Assembly (NCBI GenBank): GCA_045627885.1
Contig: JAZQOM010000063.1
Location: 1 to 13,473 of the forward strand
Direction of reading: 5' to 3'
Length of the DNA: 13,473 bases
Source: CALCTE01 sp045627885
GTDB taxonomy: Bacteria; Bacillota; Clostridia; Oscillospirales; CAG-272
Part shown: positions 6,584-13,473 of the stretch, in pieces
Numbering within the stretch: the stretch's first letter is position 1
How the letters are laid out: every line of letters begins with the position of its first letter
Notes under the pieces: model-generated
What the model was told of the DNA's origin: nothing
The model's input: only the letters and a program-made list of their open reading frames with translations
Database searches by the model: none
Position numbers and translations under genes: made by a program

Positions 6584-8956
6584 ATGGCAAAATACGAAAA
6601 AGCGCTCAATGTGCTTGAATACGGCAGAGTTCTTGCCGCCGTTGCCGAATGTGCGCAGACGGACGGAGCAAGAGAGAGAATTCTCTCCATGCGCCCGAGC
6701 TCCTCGGAGCGCACCGTTACCGATATGCTCAGGCAAACGGACGATGCAAAATATCTTATAGGACTTAAGGGAACGCCGCCTTTCGGAAGCGTTCACGATG
6801 TAGGCTCCGCGCTTGAAAGAGCAAGAAAAAGCGCGAAGCTCTCTTTGCGTGAACTTCTCGATGTTGCGGGTGTTCTCCGTTCCGCGGCAGCTCTTTTGAG
6901 CTATATAGAAGCAGACAGAAAAAGAGACACCGTTCTTGACGAGATTTTTGCAAGGCTTGTCCCGAACGACAGGCTATGCGAAAGAATAGAAAGCTCAATA
7001 CTTTCGGAGGAGCTTATAGCCGACGAAGCAAGTCCGGCTCTTGCCTCGATAAGAAGAAAAATCCGTCAGGCAAACGATAAAGTGAGGGACAGTCTGCATA
7101 CATTTGTGACAAGTCAGACCTACAGCAAATATTTACAGGACGGGCTTGTTACAACACGCTCGGGAAGATATGTCATTCCCGTAAAATCGGAATACAGAAA
7201 CGAGATAAAGGGGCTTGTTCACGATACCTCCGCAAGCGGCGCAACGCTTTTTATCGAGCCGCTTTCGGTTGTGGAAACAAACAACGAAATAAGGCTTTTG
7301 AAGATAGATGAGGAAAAGGAAACGGAGAGAATCATATACGAGCTCTCCTCCGCCTGCTCCGACTTCGGTATGCAGATAGTCGAAAACTACAACAATATTA
7401 CTTTTATCGCCTGCGTTTTCGCAAGAGCGGAATATTCGTACAAAACCGACTCCTCATGCCCGATTCTCAGCAAGGAAAAGACCGTAAGGCTCATAAACGC
7501 AAGGCATCCACTGCTCGACAAGAACAAAGTCGTTCCCGTCACAATCGAAATAGGCGGAAAATATCCTCAGCTTGTAATTACGGGCCCGAATACCGGCGGC
7601 AAAACCGTAAGTCTGAAAACGCTCGGACTTTTGTCCGCAATGGCGCAGTCTGGACTCCATATTCCCGCAGACGCAGGCTCGGAAACGGTGATTTTCGACG
7701 ATATTCTTGCGGATATCGGCGATGAGCAGAGCATAGAGCAAGACCTTTCGACTTTCTCCGCGCACATGGTGAATGTCATATCCATACTCTCTTGTGCGGA
7801 CAGCGATTCTCTTATACTTCTCGACGAGCTCGGAAGCGGAACAGACCCCGTTGAAGGTGCGGCGCTCGCCGCCGCGATTCTCGACGATTTGCGCATAACC
7901 GGCGCGCTTTGCGCCGCAACGACGCATTATGCCGAGATAAAAGCCTACGCCTTAAACACAGACGGCGTGCGGAACGCATCCTGCGAATTCGATGTTGAGA
8001 GCTTAAAGCCTACCTACAAGCTCATCATCGGCGCTCCGGGAAAATCGAACGCCTTTGCGATATCTCAAAGGCTCGGACTTCCGCAGTATATCGTTGACAG
8101 AGCTCGCTCCCTTATTTCGGGCGACAGCCTCAAATTTGAGGACACGCTCGAAAAGCTCGAGGCGACGCGTCTTGAGATGGAAAAGAAGCGCGAAAGCGCA
8201 AGCGAAGCCGAAGAAAAGGCAAAAGCCGAATACGAGCTTGCATCCAAGGAAGCCGCTAAAAAAGCGGAGCTTGCCGAAAAAGAATACGAGCGCGCTCGCT
8301 CGGAAGCGGCAAGGATAGTCAGAAGCGCAAGGGCGACGAGCGAATACATTCTCTCGCAGCTCGACGAGCTTCAAAAGCAAAAGGAAAAAGCCGAATTCGC
8401 GGAAAATCTCGCAAGAGTAAAACGCGAAATTTCAAAGTCTCTCGACAAGCTCGACGACGAGGCAAATCCCGTGAGAAAAACGGATATGTCGGACTACGAG
8501 CCCGTCGAAAGCGTAAAGCCCGGCGATATTGTCTATATTCCCGAAATGAAGCAGAACGCAACGGTTGCGGAAGTTGCAAAAGACGGCACGGTTGAGCTTT
8601 CGATAGGTCTTATAAAGACAAAGCTGAACATCTCAAAGCTCGCAAAGCCCGACAGGGATGCCGCAAAGAAAATGAAGAAAAAGAGCGCCTCATATATTCC
8701 CGCGACAAAGCAGTTCGAGCTTGAGCTCGATTTGCGCGGTCAGATTGGCGACGACGCCTGGTTTATGGCGGACAGATACATCGACGACGCCCTCTCCGCG
8801 GGAGTTCACACAGTCACCTTGCTTCACGGCAAGGGCACGGGAGCTTTGAGAAACAAGCTCTGGCAGATGCTCCGTCACGACAAGAGGGTAAAAAGCTTCC
8901 GCGCGGGAGCATACGGTGAGGGCGACTACGGCGTTACCGTGGTCGAGCTCAAATAG
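6584..8956 (+). CDS. mutS2: MutS2 family ATPase with Smr nuclease domain
   Basis: MutS2 of 790 residues from ATG 6584 (an in-frame TTG at 6575 is less likely), the usual length. After MutS-type helical core regions comes the ABC ATPase: Walker A GPNTGGKT (334-341), Walker B LILLDELGSGTDP (410-422) and the ATTHYAEIKAYAL stretch (445-457). A long charged alanine/glutamate/lysine coiled coil spans about 520-625. A KOW-like beta region follows (about 640-685). The C-terminal Smr domain has LDLRG (715-719), HGKGTGALR (748-756) and the glycine-rich end. The MutS1 mismatch-recognition domain is absent, as expected. Older work ties MutS2 to suppression of recombination; in B. subtilis it is established as a factor that senses collided ribosomes and splits or rescues them. 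Its place among era, ybeY and rsmD fits the ribosome role, while recO and uvrC fit the DNA role. Confidence 0.97.
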   Translation: MAKYEKALNVLEYGRVLAAVAECAQTDGARERILSMRPSSSERTVTDMLRQTDDAKYLIGLKGTPPFGSVHDVGSALERARKSAKLSLRELLDVAGVLRSAAALLSYIEADRKRDTVLDEIFARLVPNDRLCERIESSILSEELIADEASPALASIRRKIRQANDKVRDSLHTFVTSQTYSKYLQDGLVTTRSGRYVIPVKSEYRNEIKGLVHDTSASGATLFIEPLSVVETNNEIRLLKIDEEKETERIIYELSSACSDFGMQIVENYNNITFIACVFARAEYSYKTDSSCPILSKEKTVRLINARHPLLDKNKVVPVTIEIGGKYPQLVITGPNTGGKTVSLKTLGLLSAMAQSGLHIPADAGSETVIFDDILADIGDEQSIEQDLSTFSAHMVNVISILSCADSDSLILLDELGSGTDPVEGAALAAAILDDLRITGALCAATTHYAEIKAYALNTDGVRNASCEFDVESLKPTYKLIIGAPGKSNAFAISQRLGLPQYIVDRARSLISGDSLKFEDTLEKLEATRLEMEKKRESASEAEEKAKAEYELASKEAAKKAELAEKEYERARSEAARIVRSARATSEYILSQLDELQKQKEKAEFAENLARVKREISKSLDKLDDEANPVRKTDMSDYEPVESVKPGDIVYIPEMKQNATVAEVAKDGTVELSIGLIKTKLNISKLAKPDRDAAKKMKKKSASYIPATKQFELELDLRGQIGDDAWFMADRYIDDALSAGVHTVTLLHGKGTGALRNKLWQMLRHDKRVKSFRAGAYGEGDYGVTVVELK

Positions 8957-8967
8957 AGTGATTTGAT

Positions 8968-10806
8968 ATGACAAGAGAAGAGCTTTACAAAAAAGCATCG
9001 GAGCTTCCCCTTTCAAGCGGAGTGTATATCATGAAAAACTCCGCGGGTGATGTTGTATATGTAGGCAAATCGAAAAAGCTGCGCAACAGAGTGTCGCAGT
9101 ATTTTGCGAACATTCCGCACACGGTAAAAACGGAGCGCATGGTAAATTCGGTATTCGATTTCGACTATATTCTCACCGACAGCGAAACGGAAGCCCTCGT
9201 GCTCGAAAACATTCAGATAAAAAAATATCTGCCGAAGTACAATATTCTCTTAAAGGACGACAAGAATTATCCGTACATCAAAATAACAAACGAGGCGTAT
9301 CCGCGCCTTGTCATAACGAGAAAAAGAACCGCCGACGGAGCGGAATACTTCGGGCCGTACAGCAACATCGGCTCTGCGGGCAAAATGGCGGATACGATAG
9401 GCAAAATGTTTGCCCTGCCGACCTGCAGAAAGAAGTTCCCCAAAGAGATAGGCAAAGAGCGTCCGTGTCTCAATATGCACATCGGGCGCTGTGTAGGAGT
9501 GTGCTCGGGCAACATTTCAAGTGAGCAATACGCAAAAATAATCCGCGATGTGCGGACTTTTCTCAAAGGGCATCAGGAAAAAGCAATAAGCTCGCTTACG
9601 GAGAAAATGCAGGCGGCATCGGAAGCTCTCGACTTCGAAAAAGCGGCAAGCTATCGCGATACGATAAAGAGAATAAAAGCGTTGAGAGAGCGTCAGAAGG
9701 TGCAGGGCAACACGGAAAAAAACGCCGATGTTATCGCAGTCTACGACGGAAACGAGGGCTGTGCGCTGACTCTTGCCACCGTGCGCGACGGATGCTTTGC
9801 GGACAAGCTTTCATACCGCTTCGGCGCGGATAAGCTCTCGGAGCCCGCCGACCTCTCCGCCGCGTTATTCGATTTGTATAACGACAGAACCGATGTCCCC
9901 TCTCAAATTCTTTTGAGCTTTGATATTCCCGATGAAGAAACGGAAATTTTAGAGAGCTTTCTTTCGCAAAAAGCGGGGAAAAAGGTTCATATCACAAAGC
10001 CGAAGATTGGCGACAACAAGCGGCTTTGCGATATGGTTTTGGCAAACGCAAAAGAATATGTCCTTCAGTATAACGCACAAAAAACAAGAGAAAACAACAC
10101 TCTTATCGACCTTGCAAAGCTCCTTACGCTCGAGGTCGTTCCGGACAGAATAGAGAGCTACGATGTCTCCAACTGGGGCGACGATTTTATCTCGACGGGA
10201 ATGATTGTGCTTGAGCACGGAGCGTTTGCGAAGCGTTCTTACAGAAGCTTTAACGCGAAGTTAAACAAGACGCAGAACGACTGCGCCTGCATGGCGGAAG
10301 CCGTCGAAAGAAGGCTTATGCGTGCGCTCGACGGCGATGCGGGATTTCTCCCTCTCCCCGACCTTATTTTAGCCGACGGCGGAGTGACACAGGTCGGCGC
10401 GCTTAAGGAAGCAGTATCAAAGCTCGGGCTTGACATTCCGGTATTCGGCATGGTCAAGGACAGGCACCACAAAACAAGAACTCTCACCGACGGCGAACGC
10501 GAAATTTCCATAGCGACAAACGGTGAGATTTACGGATTTATTTACAGAATTCAGGACGAAGTCCACAGATTCAGTCTTTCGAGAATGGACAAAAGGCGGC
10601 GCGATGTGCTGAAGCACAGCAGTCTTACCGAGCTTTCGGGCGTGGGAAGCGCAAAGGCAAAGGCTTTGATAGAACATTTCGGCTCGCTTTCCGCAATAAA
10701 CGCGGCTCTGCCCGAGGATATTGCAAAGGTAAAAGGCTTTTCGCCGGCGCTTGCGCAAAGCGTATATGAACAACTACAACAAAAGAACGGAGAATCGGAA
10801 AAATGA
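8968..10806 (+). CDS. uvrC: Excinuclease ABC subunit C
   Basis: UvrC of 612 residues, the nuclease subunit that makes both incisions in nucleotide excision repair with UvrA and UvrB. The GIY-YIG domain that cuts on the 3' side is N-terminal, with GVY at 18-20 and YVGKSKKLRNR at 31-41. Four cysteines (153, 167, 175, 179) match the arrangement that binds an iron-sulfur cluster in E. coli UvrC. The UVR segment that contacts UvrB is at about 204-238. The RNase H-like domain that cuts on the 5' side has Asp399 in SYDVSN, Asp438 in TQNDCA, PDLILADGG (464-472) and His533. The C-terminal tandem helix-hairpin-helix (about 552-602) includes LSGVGSAKAKALIEHFGS. No key residue appears to be missing. The ribosome binding site is weak (GAGTGAT region before ATG 8968). 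The stop overlaps rsmD in ATGA. Confidence 0.97.
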   Translation: MTREELYKKASELPLSSGVYIMKNSAGDVVYVGKSKKLRNRVSQYFANIPHTVKTERMVNSVFDFDYILTDSETEALVLENIQIKKYLPKYNILLKDDKNYPYIKITNEAYPRLVITRKRTADGAEYFGPYSNIGSAGKMADTIGKMFALPTCRKKFPKEIGKERPCLNMHIGRCVGVCSGNISSEQYAKIIRDVRTFLKGHQEKAISSLTEKMQAASEALDFEKAASYRDTIKRIKALRERQKVQGNTEKNADVIAVYDGNEGCALTLATVRDGCFADKLSYRFGADKLSEPADLSAALFDLYNDRTDVPSQILLSFDIPDEETEILESFLSQKAGKKVHITKPKIGDNKRLCDMVLANAKEYVLQYNAQKTRENNTLIDLAKLLTLEVVPDRIESYDVSNWGDDFISTGMIVLEHGAFAKRSYRSFNAKLNKTQNDCACMAEAVERRLMRALDGDAGFLPLPDLILADGGVTQVGALKEAVSKLGLDIPVFGMVKDRHHKTRTLTDGEREISIATNGEIYGFIYRIQDEVHRFSLSRMDKRRRDVLKHSSLTELSGVGSAKAKALIEHFGSLSAINAALPEDIAKVKGFSPALAQSVYEQLQQKNGESEK

Positions 10807-11363
10807 GAATAATAACGGGAACGGCACGCGGAGCAAGGCTTGAAACTCTTGAGGGAGAAGAAATTACCCGTCCGACGACGGAAAAGGTCAAGGAGGGAAT
10901 TTTCTCCGCCATACAGTTCGACATCGAGGGAAGAAATGTGCTCGATTTATTCGCCGGCAGCGGTCAGCTCGGGCTTGAGGCGCTCAGCAGAGGCGCGGAA
11001 AGCTGTGTGTTTGTCGATGCAAACGACAAGGCGGCGGCAATAGTCAAAAAGAACGCGCAAAAGACAAGGCTTTACCAAAAGACTCTCGTGCTTTGCAGCG
11101 GCTACAAGGAGTACATAAAATCGGCAAAGGGAATAAGAAAATTCGACCTCGTGTTTTTAGACCCGCCTTATGCCGCAAATATGCTTTACGATGCTCTTGA
11201 AAAGCTTTACGAAGCGGAGCTTTTATCGCAAGGCGCGATAGTCGTATGCGAAAGTGACACGGAGCTTCTCGAATATCCCGAAAACGCCTATGAGATGAAA
11301 AAGGTTTACCGCTACGGCAAAACCTTCGTCACAATGCTCTGCGCAAAAGGTGCAGGCTTATGA
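10803..11363 (+). CDS. rsmD: 16S rRNA (guanine(966)-N2)-methyltransferase RsmD
   Basis: A 186-residue RsmD-type Rossmann-fold methyltransferase that uses S-adenosylmethionine to methylate N2 of G966 in helix 31 of 16S rRNA, near the P site. Family signatures are N-terminal RIITG-x-ARG (2-10), RPT (23-25), SAM-binding motif I DLFAGSGQLGLEALSRGA (48-65) and catalytic motif IV LDPPY (119-123). Its ATG at 10803 overlaps the uvrC stop by 4 nt, with GGAG at 10789-10792 as ribosome binding site. Its own stop overlaps the coaD ATG in the same way. The rsmD-coaD pair is a conserved neighbourhood in Bacillota (ylbH-coaD in B. subtilis), which supports both calls. Confidence 0.95.
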   Translation: MRIITGTARGARLETLEGEEITRPTTEKVKEGIFSAIQFDIEGRNVLDLFAGSGQLGLEALSRGAESCVFVDANDKAAAIVKKNAQKTRLYQKTLVLCSGYKEYIKSAKGIRKFDLVFLDPPYAANMLYDALEKLYEAELLSQGAIVVCESDTELLEYPENAYEMKKVYRYGKTFVTMLCAKGAGL

Positions 11364-11839
11364 GCGCGGCATTTATTCCCGGCTCATTCGACCCGATTAC
11401 GCTCGGGCACATCGACATAATCGAGCGCGCGGCGAAGCTCTTTGACAAGGTTTACATCGTTCTTGCGATAAACAGCGAAAAGGACTATCTTTTCTCCGCC
11501 GAAAAGCGGCTCGAGCTTGCCAAAGCGGCTACCGCTCACATAGAAAATGCAGAAGTAATCTTCTGCGACGGGATAGTCGTTGAGCTCGCGCAGAATCTCG
11601 GTGTAAATGTTCTTGTGAAGGGAATCCGCAACGCAAAGGACTATGAATACGAAAGCAATATCGCCAACATAAACAAGGGGCTCGCGCCGGAGATTGAAAC
11701 TCTGTATATGCCGGCTTCCGAGGAATTTTCGAGAATAAGCTCTACTGCGGTGAGAAAGCTCATATCGTACGGTATGCCGACAGAGCAGTATGTCGGCAAA
11801 ACGGTGGCGCGGCTCATCGAGGGATACACAAAACTCTAA
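11360..11839 (+). CDS. coaD: Phosphopantetheine adenylyltransferase (CoaD)
   Basis: A 159-residue CoaD that transfers AMP from ATP to 4'-phosphopantetheine to make dephospho-CoA, the penultimate step of coenzyme A synthesis, in the cytoplasm. The nucleotidyltransferase signature GSFDPITLGH (8-17) contains the catalytic TxGH. Further family motifs are VKGIRNAKDYEYE (86-98) and the ATP-binding ISSTAVR (126-132). Length is standard. ATG 11360 overlaps the rsmD stop and has AAAAGGTG about 9 nt upstream. It is the last gene of the dense overlap series, and a 45-bp gap follows. No clear terminator is visible in that gap, so the next two genes may be cotranscribed. Confidence 0.97.
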   Translation: MSAAFIPGSFDPITLGHIDIIERAAKLFDKVYIVLAINSEKDYLFSAEKRLELAKAATAHIENAEVIFCDGIVVELAQNLGVNVLVKGIRNAKDYEYESNIANINKGLAPEIETLYMPASEEFSRISSTAVRKLISYGMPTEQYVGKTVARLIEGYTKL

Positions 11840-11884
11840 TCCGTCTAATATAATGATATCGGCATAACTTATACGGAGCTGCTT

Positions 11885-12217
11885 ATGAAAGCCGATATTG
11901 CAAGAACAATAATAATTATCGCAGTTATATTCTGCTTTTCATATACGATAAAAGGACTCATTCACTCGGCGATATGCAAATTCACCTCAGGCGGTCTTTC
12001 CGACGGCGTGATTATCCTGTATGCGAGCGGAGATTGCGGAGAGCTTGAAAAAGCTCTGTTTTCCGCGGTTTCGGCAGAGCCCGCACTTATCGCGATAATC
12101 GCAAATAATCTGACAAGCGACGGCAAAAGGCTATGCGAAGTCGCCAAAAGCTATCGGGGTGTAATGTTGTTTGAAAGTCTGTATGAAGCGGCGGAATACA
12201 TTGACGGAGAATTTTGA
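11885..12217 (+). CDS. Small single-pass membrane protein, function unknown
   Basis: A 110-residue protein I do not recognise. GGAG at 11875-11878 gives a good ribosome binding site 6 nt before ATG 11885. Residues about 6-28 form one hydrophobic segment (ARTIIIIAVIFCFSY...), probably a membrane anchor or uncleaved signal. The rest looks like a small alternating alpha/beta domain: a VIILYASG strand, a helix around ELEKALFSAVSA, an ALIAIIANN strand, then further helices ending in YEAAEYIDGEF. That order faintly recalls the first half of a GT-A or Rossmann-like fold, but no catalytic motif (such as DxD) is present. Three cysteines are at 17, 31 and 51. It lies 45 bp after coaD and 12 bp before the HAD gene, so a shared transcript is likely. 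It has good codon structure and a believable start, and I judge it a real gene. Confidence 0.75.
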   Translation: MKADIARTIIIIAVIFCFSYTIKGLIHSAICKFTSGGLSDGVIILYASGDCGELEKALFSAVSAEPALIAIIANNLTSDGKRLCEVAKSYRGVMLFESLYEAAEYIDGEF

Positions 12218-12229
12218 AAGGACTGTAAA

Positions 12230-13021
12230 ATGGGAATTTTCGACGGATATCTCTTTTGCTGTGACATCGACGGCACGCTTGCGTACGAAGAGGGCAAGGT
12301 CAGCAAAAAGAATCTCGACGCGATAAAAAAATTCACAAGCGGCGGCGGTATATTCTGCATAGCGTCCGGAAGATATGCCGATTACGCCGAAAAAGTTATA
12401 GGCTACAAGCCGCAATTTCCCGTTATCGGGCTGAACGGCTCGGTGATATACGACAGAGAAAAAGAATCCGTAATCTGGAAAAAGCCGCTCTCGGAGCGCA
12501 CAAAGGAAATCGCCGTCGAGGTATGCAAAAACTGCGGCACGGCTTATCTTACGGTCTGCATAAACTGCGAAAACCGCATTGAGCGCTGCAAAAGTCCCGA
12601 TGAACTTCGCGAAAAGCTGTTTTCGACTGAAAGCGATGTGTTCAAGGTGGTATTCGTCACCGACAATGCGGAAGACGGCGACAGTATATGCAAATATGTA
12701 AAGGCGCACTATGCGGGCGCCGCACGGGTGACGAGAAGCTACATAACGCTGACGGAGATTCTTGAGCCCGGAACGGGCAAATCGGAGTGTATGCGGTTTT
12801 TGAGGAAAATGTATCCGAATGTGCATACCGTCGTCTCGGCAGGTGACTACGAAAACGACACGGAATTCGTGCGTGACGCGGACATCGGCTATGCGGTGGA
12901 AAACGCTCTGCCATGCGTCAAAGCGGCGGCAAAACGGTCTGCGCCCAAAAATACGGAGGACGCGATAGCATACATAGTCGATGAGCTCGAAAGGGATGCG
13001 TGCGAAAGAAAAAACAGGTGA
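12230..13021 (+). CDS. HAD superfamily (Cof-type, IIB) hydrolase
   Basis: A 263-residue haloacid dehalogenase-like phosphatase with a C2-type cap. Motif I is CDIDGTLAYEEGK (nucleophile Asp12, acid/base Asp14), motif II ASGR (45-48), motif III the lysine in GTGKSECMRFL (Lys184), and motif IV GDYENDTEF (205-213) for magnesium. These are the features of Cof/YidA-like phosphatases that hydrolyse sugar phosphates, nucleotides or flavin phosphates; the substrate cannot be read from sequence. AAAGGA at 12217-12222 precedes ATG 12230, and the previous gene ends 12 bp upstream. The cap domain is cysteine-rich, with C99-x2-C102, C110-x2-C113 and C120, which is unusual for the family and could bind metal. 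No terminator follows before the tRNA promoter. Confidence 0.92.
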   Translation: MGIFDGYLFCCDIDGTLAYEEGKVSKKNLDAIKKFTSGGGIFCIASGRYADYAEKVIGYKPQFPVIGLNGSVIYDREKESVIWKKPLSERTKEIAVEVCKNCGTAYLTVCINCENRIERCKSPDELREKLFSTESDVFKVVFVTDNAEDGDSICKYVKAHYAGAARVTRSYITLTEILEPGTGKSECMRFLRKMYPNVHTVVSAGDYENDTEFVRDADIGYAVENALPCVKAAAKRSAPKNTEDAIAYIVDELERDACERKNR

Positions 13022-13050
13022 ATTTTTGCTCTGTTTTGATGCTTTTTTGC

Positions 13051-13079
13051 TTGAAATCGGCGATTATCTGTGATATAGT
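13051..13079 (+). promoter_or_regulatory. Promoter of tRNA-Gly
   Basis: TTGAAA (13051-13056), 17-bp spacer, TATAGT (13074-13079), with TGA directly before the -10 (extended -10). The start would be near 13086, about 15 nt before the mature tRNA, leaving a short leader for RNase P to remove. Confidence 0.7.
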
Positions 13080-13100
13080 GATTCTGTAAAACGAAATAGC

Positions 13101-13174
13101 GCAGGCGTGATTTAATGGCAGAATTTCAGCTTCCCAAGCTGACCGCGCGGGTTCGATTCCCGTCGCCTGCTCCA
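13101..13174 (+). tRNA. tRNA-Gly (anticodon CCC), CCA encoded
   Basis: All four arms fold by eye. The acceptor stem pairs GCAGGCG (13101-13107) with CGCCTGC (13164-13170), followed by discriminator T and encoded CCA (13172-13174). The D-arm contains the TTTAATGG stretch. The anticodon stem TCAGC/GCTGA encloses the loop TTCCCAA, giving anticodon CCC (13133-13135) for codon GGG. The T-arm has loop TTCGATT with stem GCGGG/CCCGT (one G-T pair). Length is 74 nt with CCA. It has its own promoter and terminator. Confidence 0.95.
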
Positions 13175-13176
13175 GC

Positions 13177-13214
13177 AAAAAACTCCTTTTGTCTTTCGAC
13201 AAAGGGAGTTTTTT
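13177..13214 (+). terminator. Intrinsic terminator after tRNA-Gly
   Basis: A long hairpin pairs ACTCCTTTTGTC (13182-13193) with GACAAAGGGAGT (13198-13209), 12 pairs with one G-T, around the loop TTTC. The stem is extended by the A-run at 13177-13181 pairing with the T-run ending at 13214, which also serves as the U-tract. The flanking A and T runs would allow function in both directions. It begins 3 nt after the tRNA CCA end. Confidence 0.9.
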
Positions 13215-13216
13215 GA

Positions 13217-13396
13217 ATGATGTTTGCCTTCGGCAAATGATGTACCCTGCGGGTATGATGTTGCCTTCGGCAATGATGTGTGCCTTACGGCACATTTTAT
13301 GGCAAACATCGCATCATTGCGAACGCAGAGAGCAACATCATTTCGTAGCGAAGCGGAGAAACATCATCAGCCGCAAAGCGGCGGCATCATTGATTT
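13217..13396. repeat. Compound palindromic element: hairpins separated by ATGATG / CATCAT linkers
   Basis: ATGATG occurs at 13217, 13237, 13255 and 13273, and its complement CATCAT at 13312, 13336, 13362 and 13385. Between linkers lie small palindromes with different sequences: TTTGCC-TTC-GGCAAA (13223-13237), TACCC-TGC-GGGTA (13243-13255), TTGCC-TTC-GGCAA (13261-13273), TGTGCC-TTAC-GGCACA (13279-13294), then TTGC...GCAA (13317-13335), TTTC...GAAA (13341-13361) and GCCGC-AAA-GCGGC (13370-13382). GATGTTTGCC (13219-13228) is also complementary to GGCAAACATC (13301-13310). The linkers can pair in nested order (first with last), with hairpins as side arms. It carries no credible gene. It resembles a REP or MITE-like non-coding repeat, probably present in other genomic copies. 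The right end (CATCATTGATTTCC) is an estimate. Confidence 0.8.
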
Positions 13397-13408
13397 CCTC
13401 GTAACCCC

Positions 13409-13437
13409 TTGCACCTATGCCAAAAATATGCTATACT
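13409..13437 (+). promoter_or_regulatory. Promoter directed out of the right edge
   Basis: TTGCAC (13409-13414), 17-bp spacer, TATACT (13432-13437) with TGC before the -10 (extended -10). Transcription would start near 13444. No start codon with a ribosome binding site follows within the window, so the gene it serves lies further right. The hairpin element ends about 13 bp upstream of the -35. Confidence 0.65.
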
Positions 13438-13473
13438 ACACGCATAAAGAAAAAGCGAAAATTTTTTCAAAAA

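Noticed and set aside
11849..11854. TATAAT between coaD and the small membrane-protein gene as a promoter
   Set aside because: There is no acceptable -35 box at 15 to 19 bp upstream, so it is more likely chance. The short TCCGT/ACGGA pair flanking it is also too weak to call a terminator.
12918..13309. Minus-strand open frames across the tRNA, with peptides such as ATGIEPA and RRRESNPRG
   Set aside because: These peptides are the well-known false translation of the antisense strand of a tRNA and its flanks. The frames overlap tRNA-Gly, its terminator and the hairpin element, and lack a believable start.
13217..13396. CRISPR array
   Set aside because: The repeated unit is only 6 bp, spacing is 12 to 20 bp, orientation flips at the centre, and no cas gene is present.
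13189..13404. Plus-strand open frame of 71 codons through the hairpin array
   Set aside because: It starts inside the terminator hairpin, and its recurring MM residues merely reflect ATGATG linkers. It has no ribosome binding site and no protein-like composition.

Overview
The window reads as a Bacillota chromosome, most likely a gut-type Clostridia (Oscillospirales-like is my best guess, inferred from style and not proven). The grounds are AAGGAGG-type ribosome binding sites, tightly packed same-strand genes with ATGA stop/start overlaps, consensus sigma-A promoters with 17-bp spacers, a mid-range G+C content, a phoH-ybeY-era-recO gene order, a MutS2 of the Smr-tailed type, a tRNA with encoded CCA, and a large secreted repeat protein.

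Layout. (1) Bases 1-3255, minus strand: the first 1085 codons of a very large secreted protein with a signal peptide and many GGIxG/GLUG-like repeats. The frame has no stop and runs off the left edge. (2) Bases 3256-3490: a divergent promoter region with one strong promoter for each direction. (3) Bases 3491-11839, plus strand: an almost gapless operon phoH-ybeY-era-recO-mutS2-uvrC-rsmD-coaD. (4) Bases 11885-13021: a small one-pass membrane protein of unknown function and a HAD-family (Cof-type) phosphatase. (5) Bases 13051-13214: promoter, tRNA-Gly(CCC) and a strong intrinsic terminator. (6) Bases 13217-13396: a compound palindromic element in which small unrelated hairpins are separated by ATGATG in the left half and CATCAT in the right half. 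(7) A promoter pointing right at 13409-13437, whose gene lies beyond the window.

How the genes fit together. The operon combines ribosome maturation and ribosome rescue (ybeY, era, rsmD, the phoH-family ATPase and probably mutS2) with DNA repair (recO, uvrC) and coenzyme A synthesis (coaD). These are housekeeping functions, and the dense stop/start overlaps suggest translational coupling. The divergent surface protein is accessory. The tRNA has its own promoter, but no terminator is visible after the HAD gene, so operon read-through could also end at the tRNA terminator.

The least explained part is the hairpin array right after the tRNA terminator. Its linkers can pair in nested order across a centre, so the whole element could fold as one branched structure. 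It encodes no credible protein. I regard it as the best candidate for something poorly described here.
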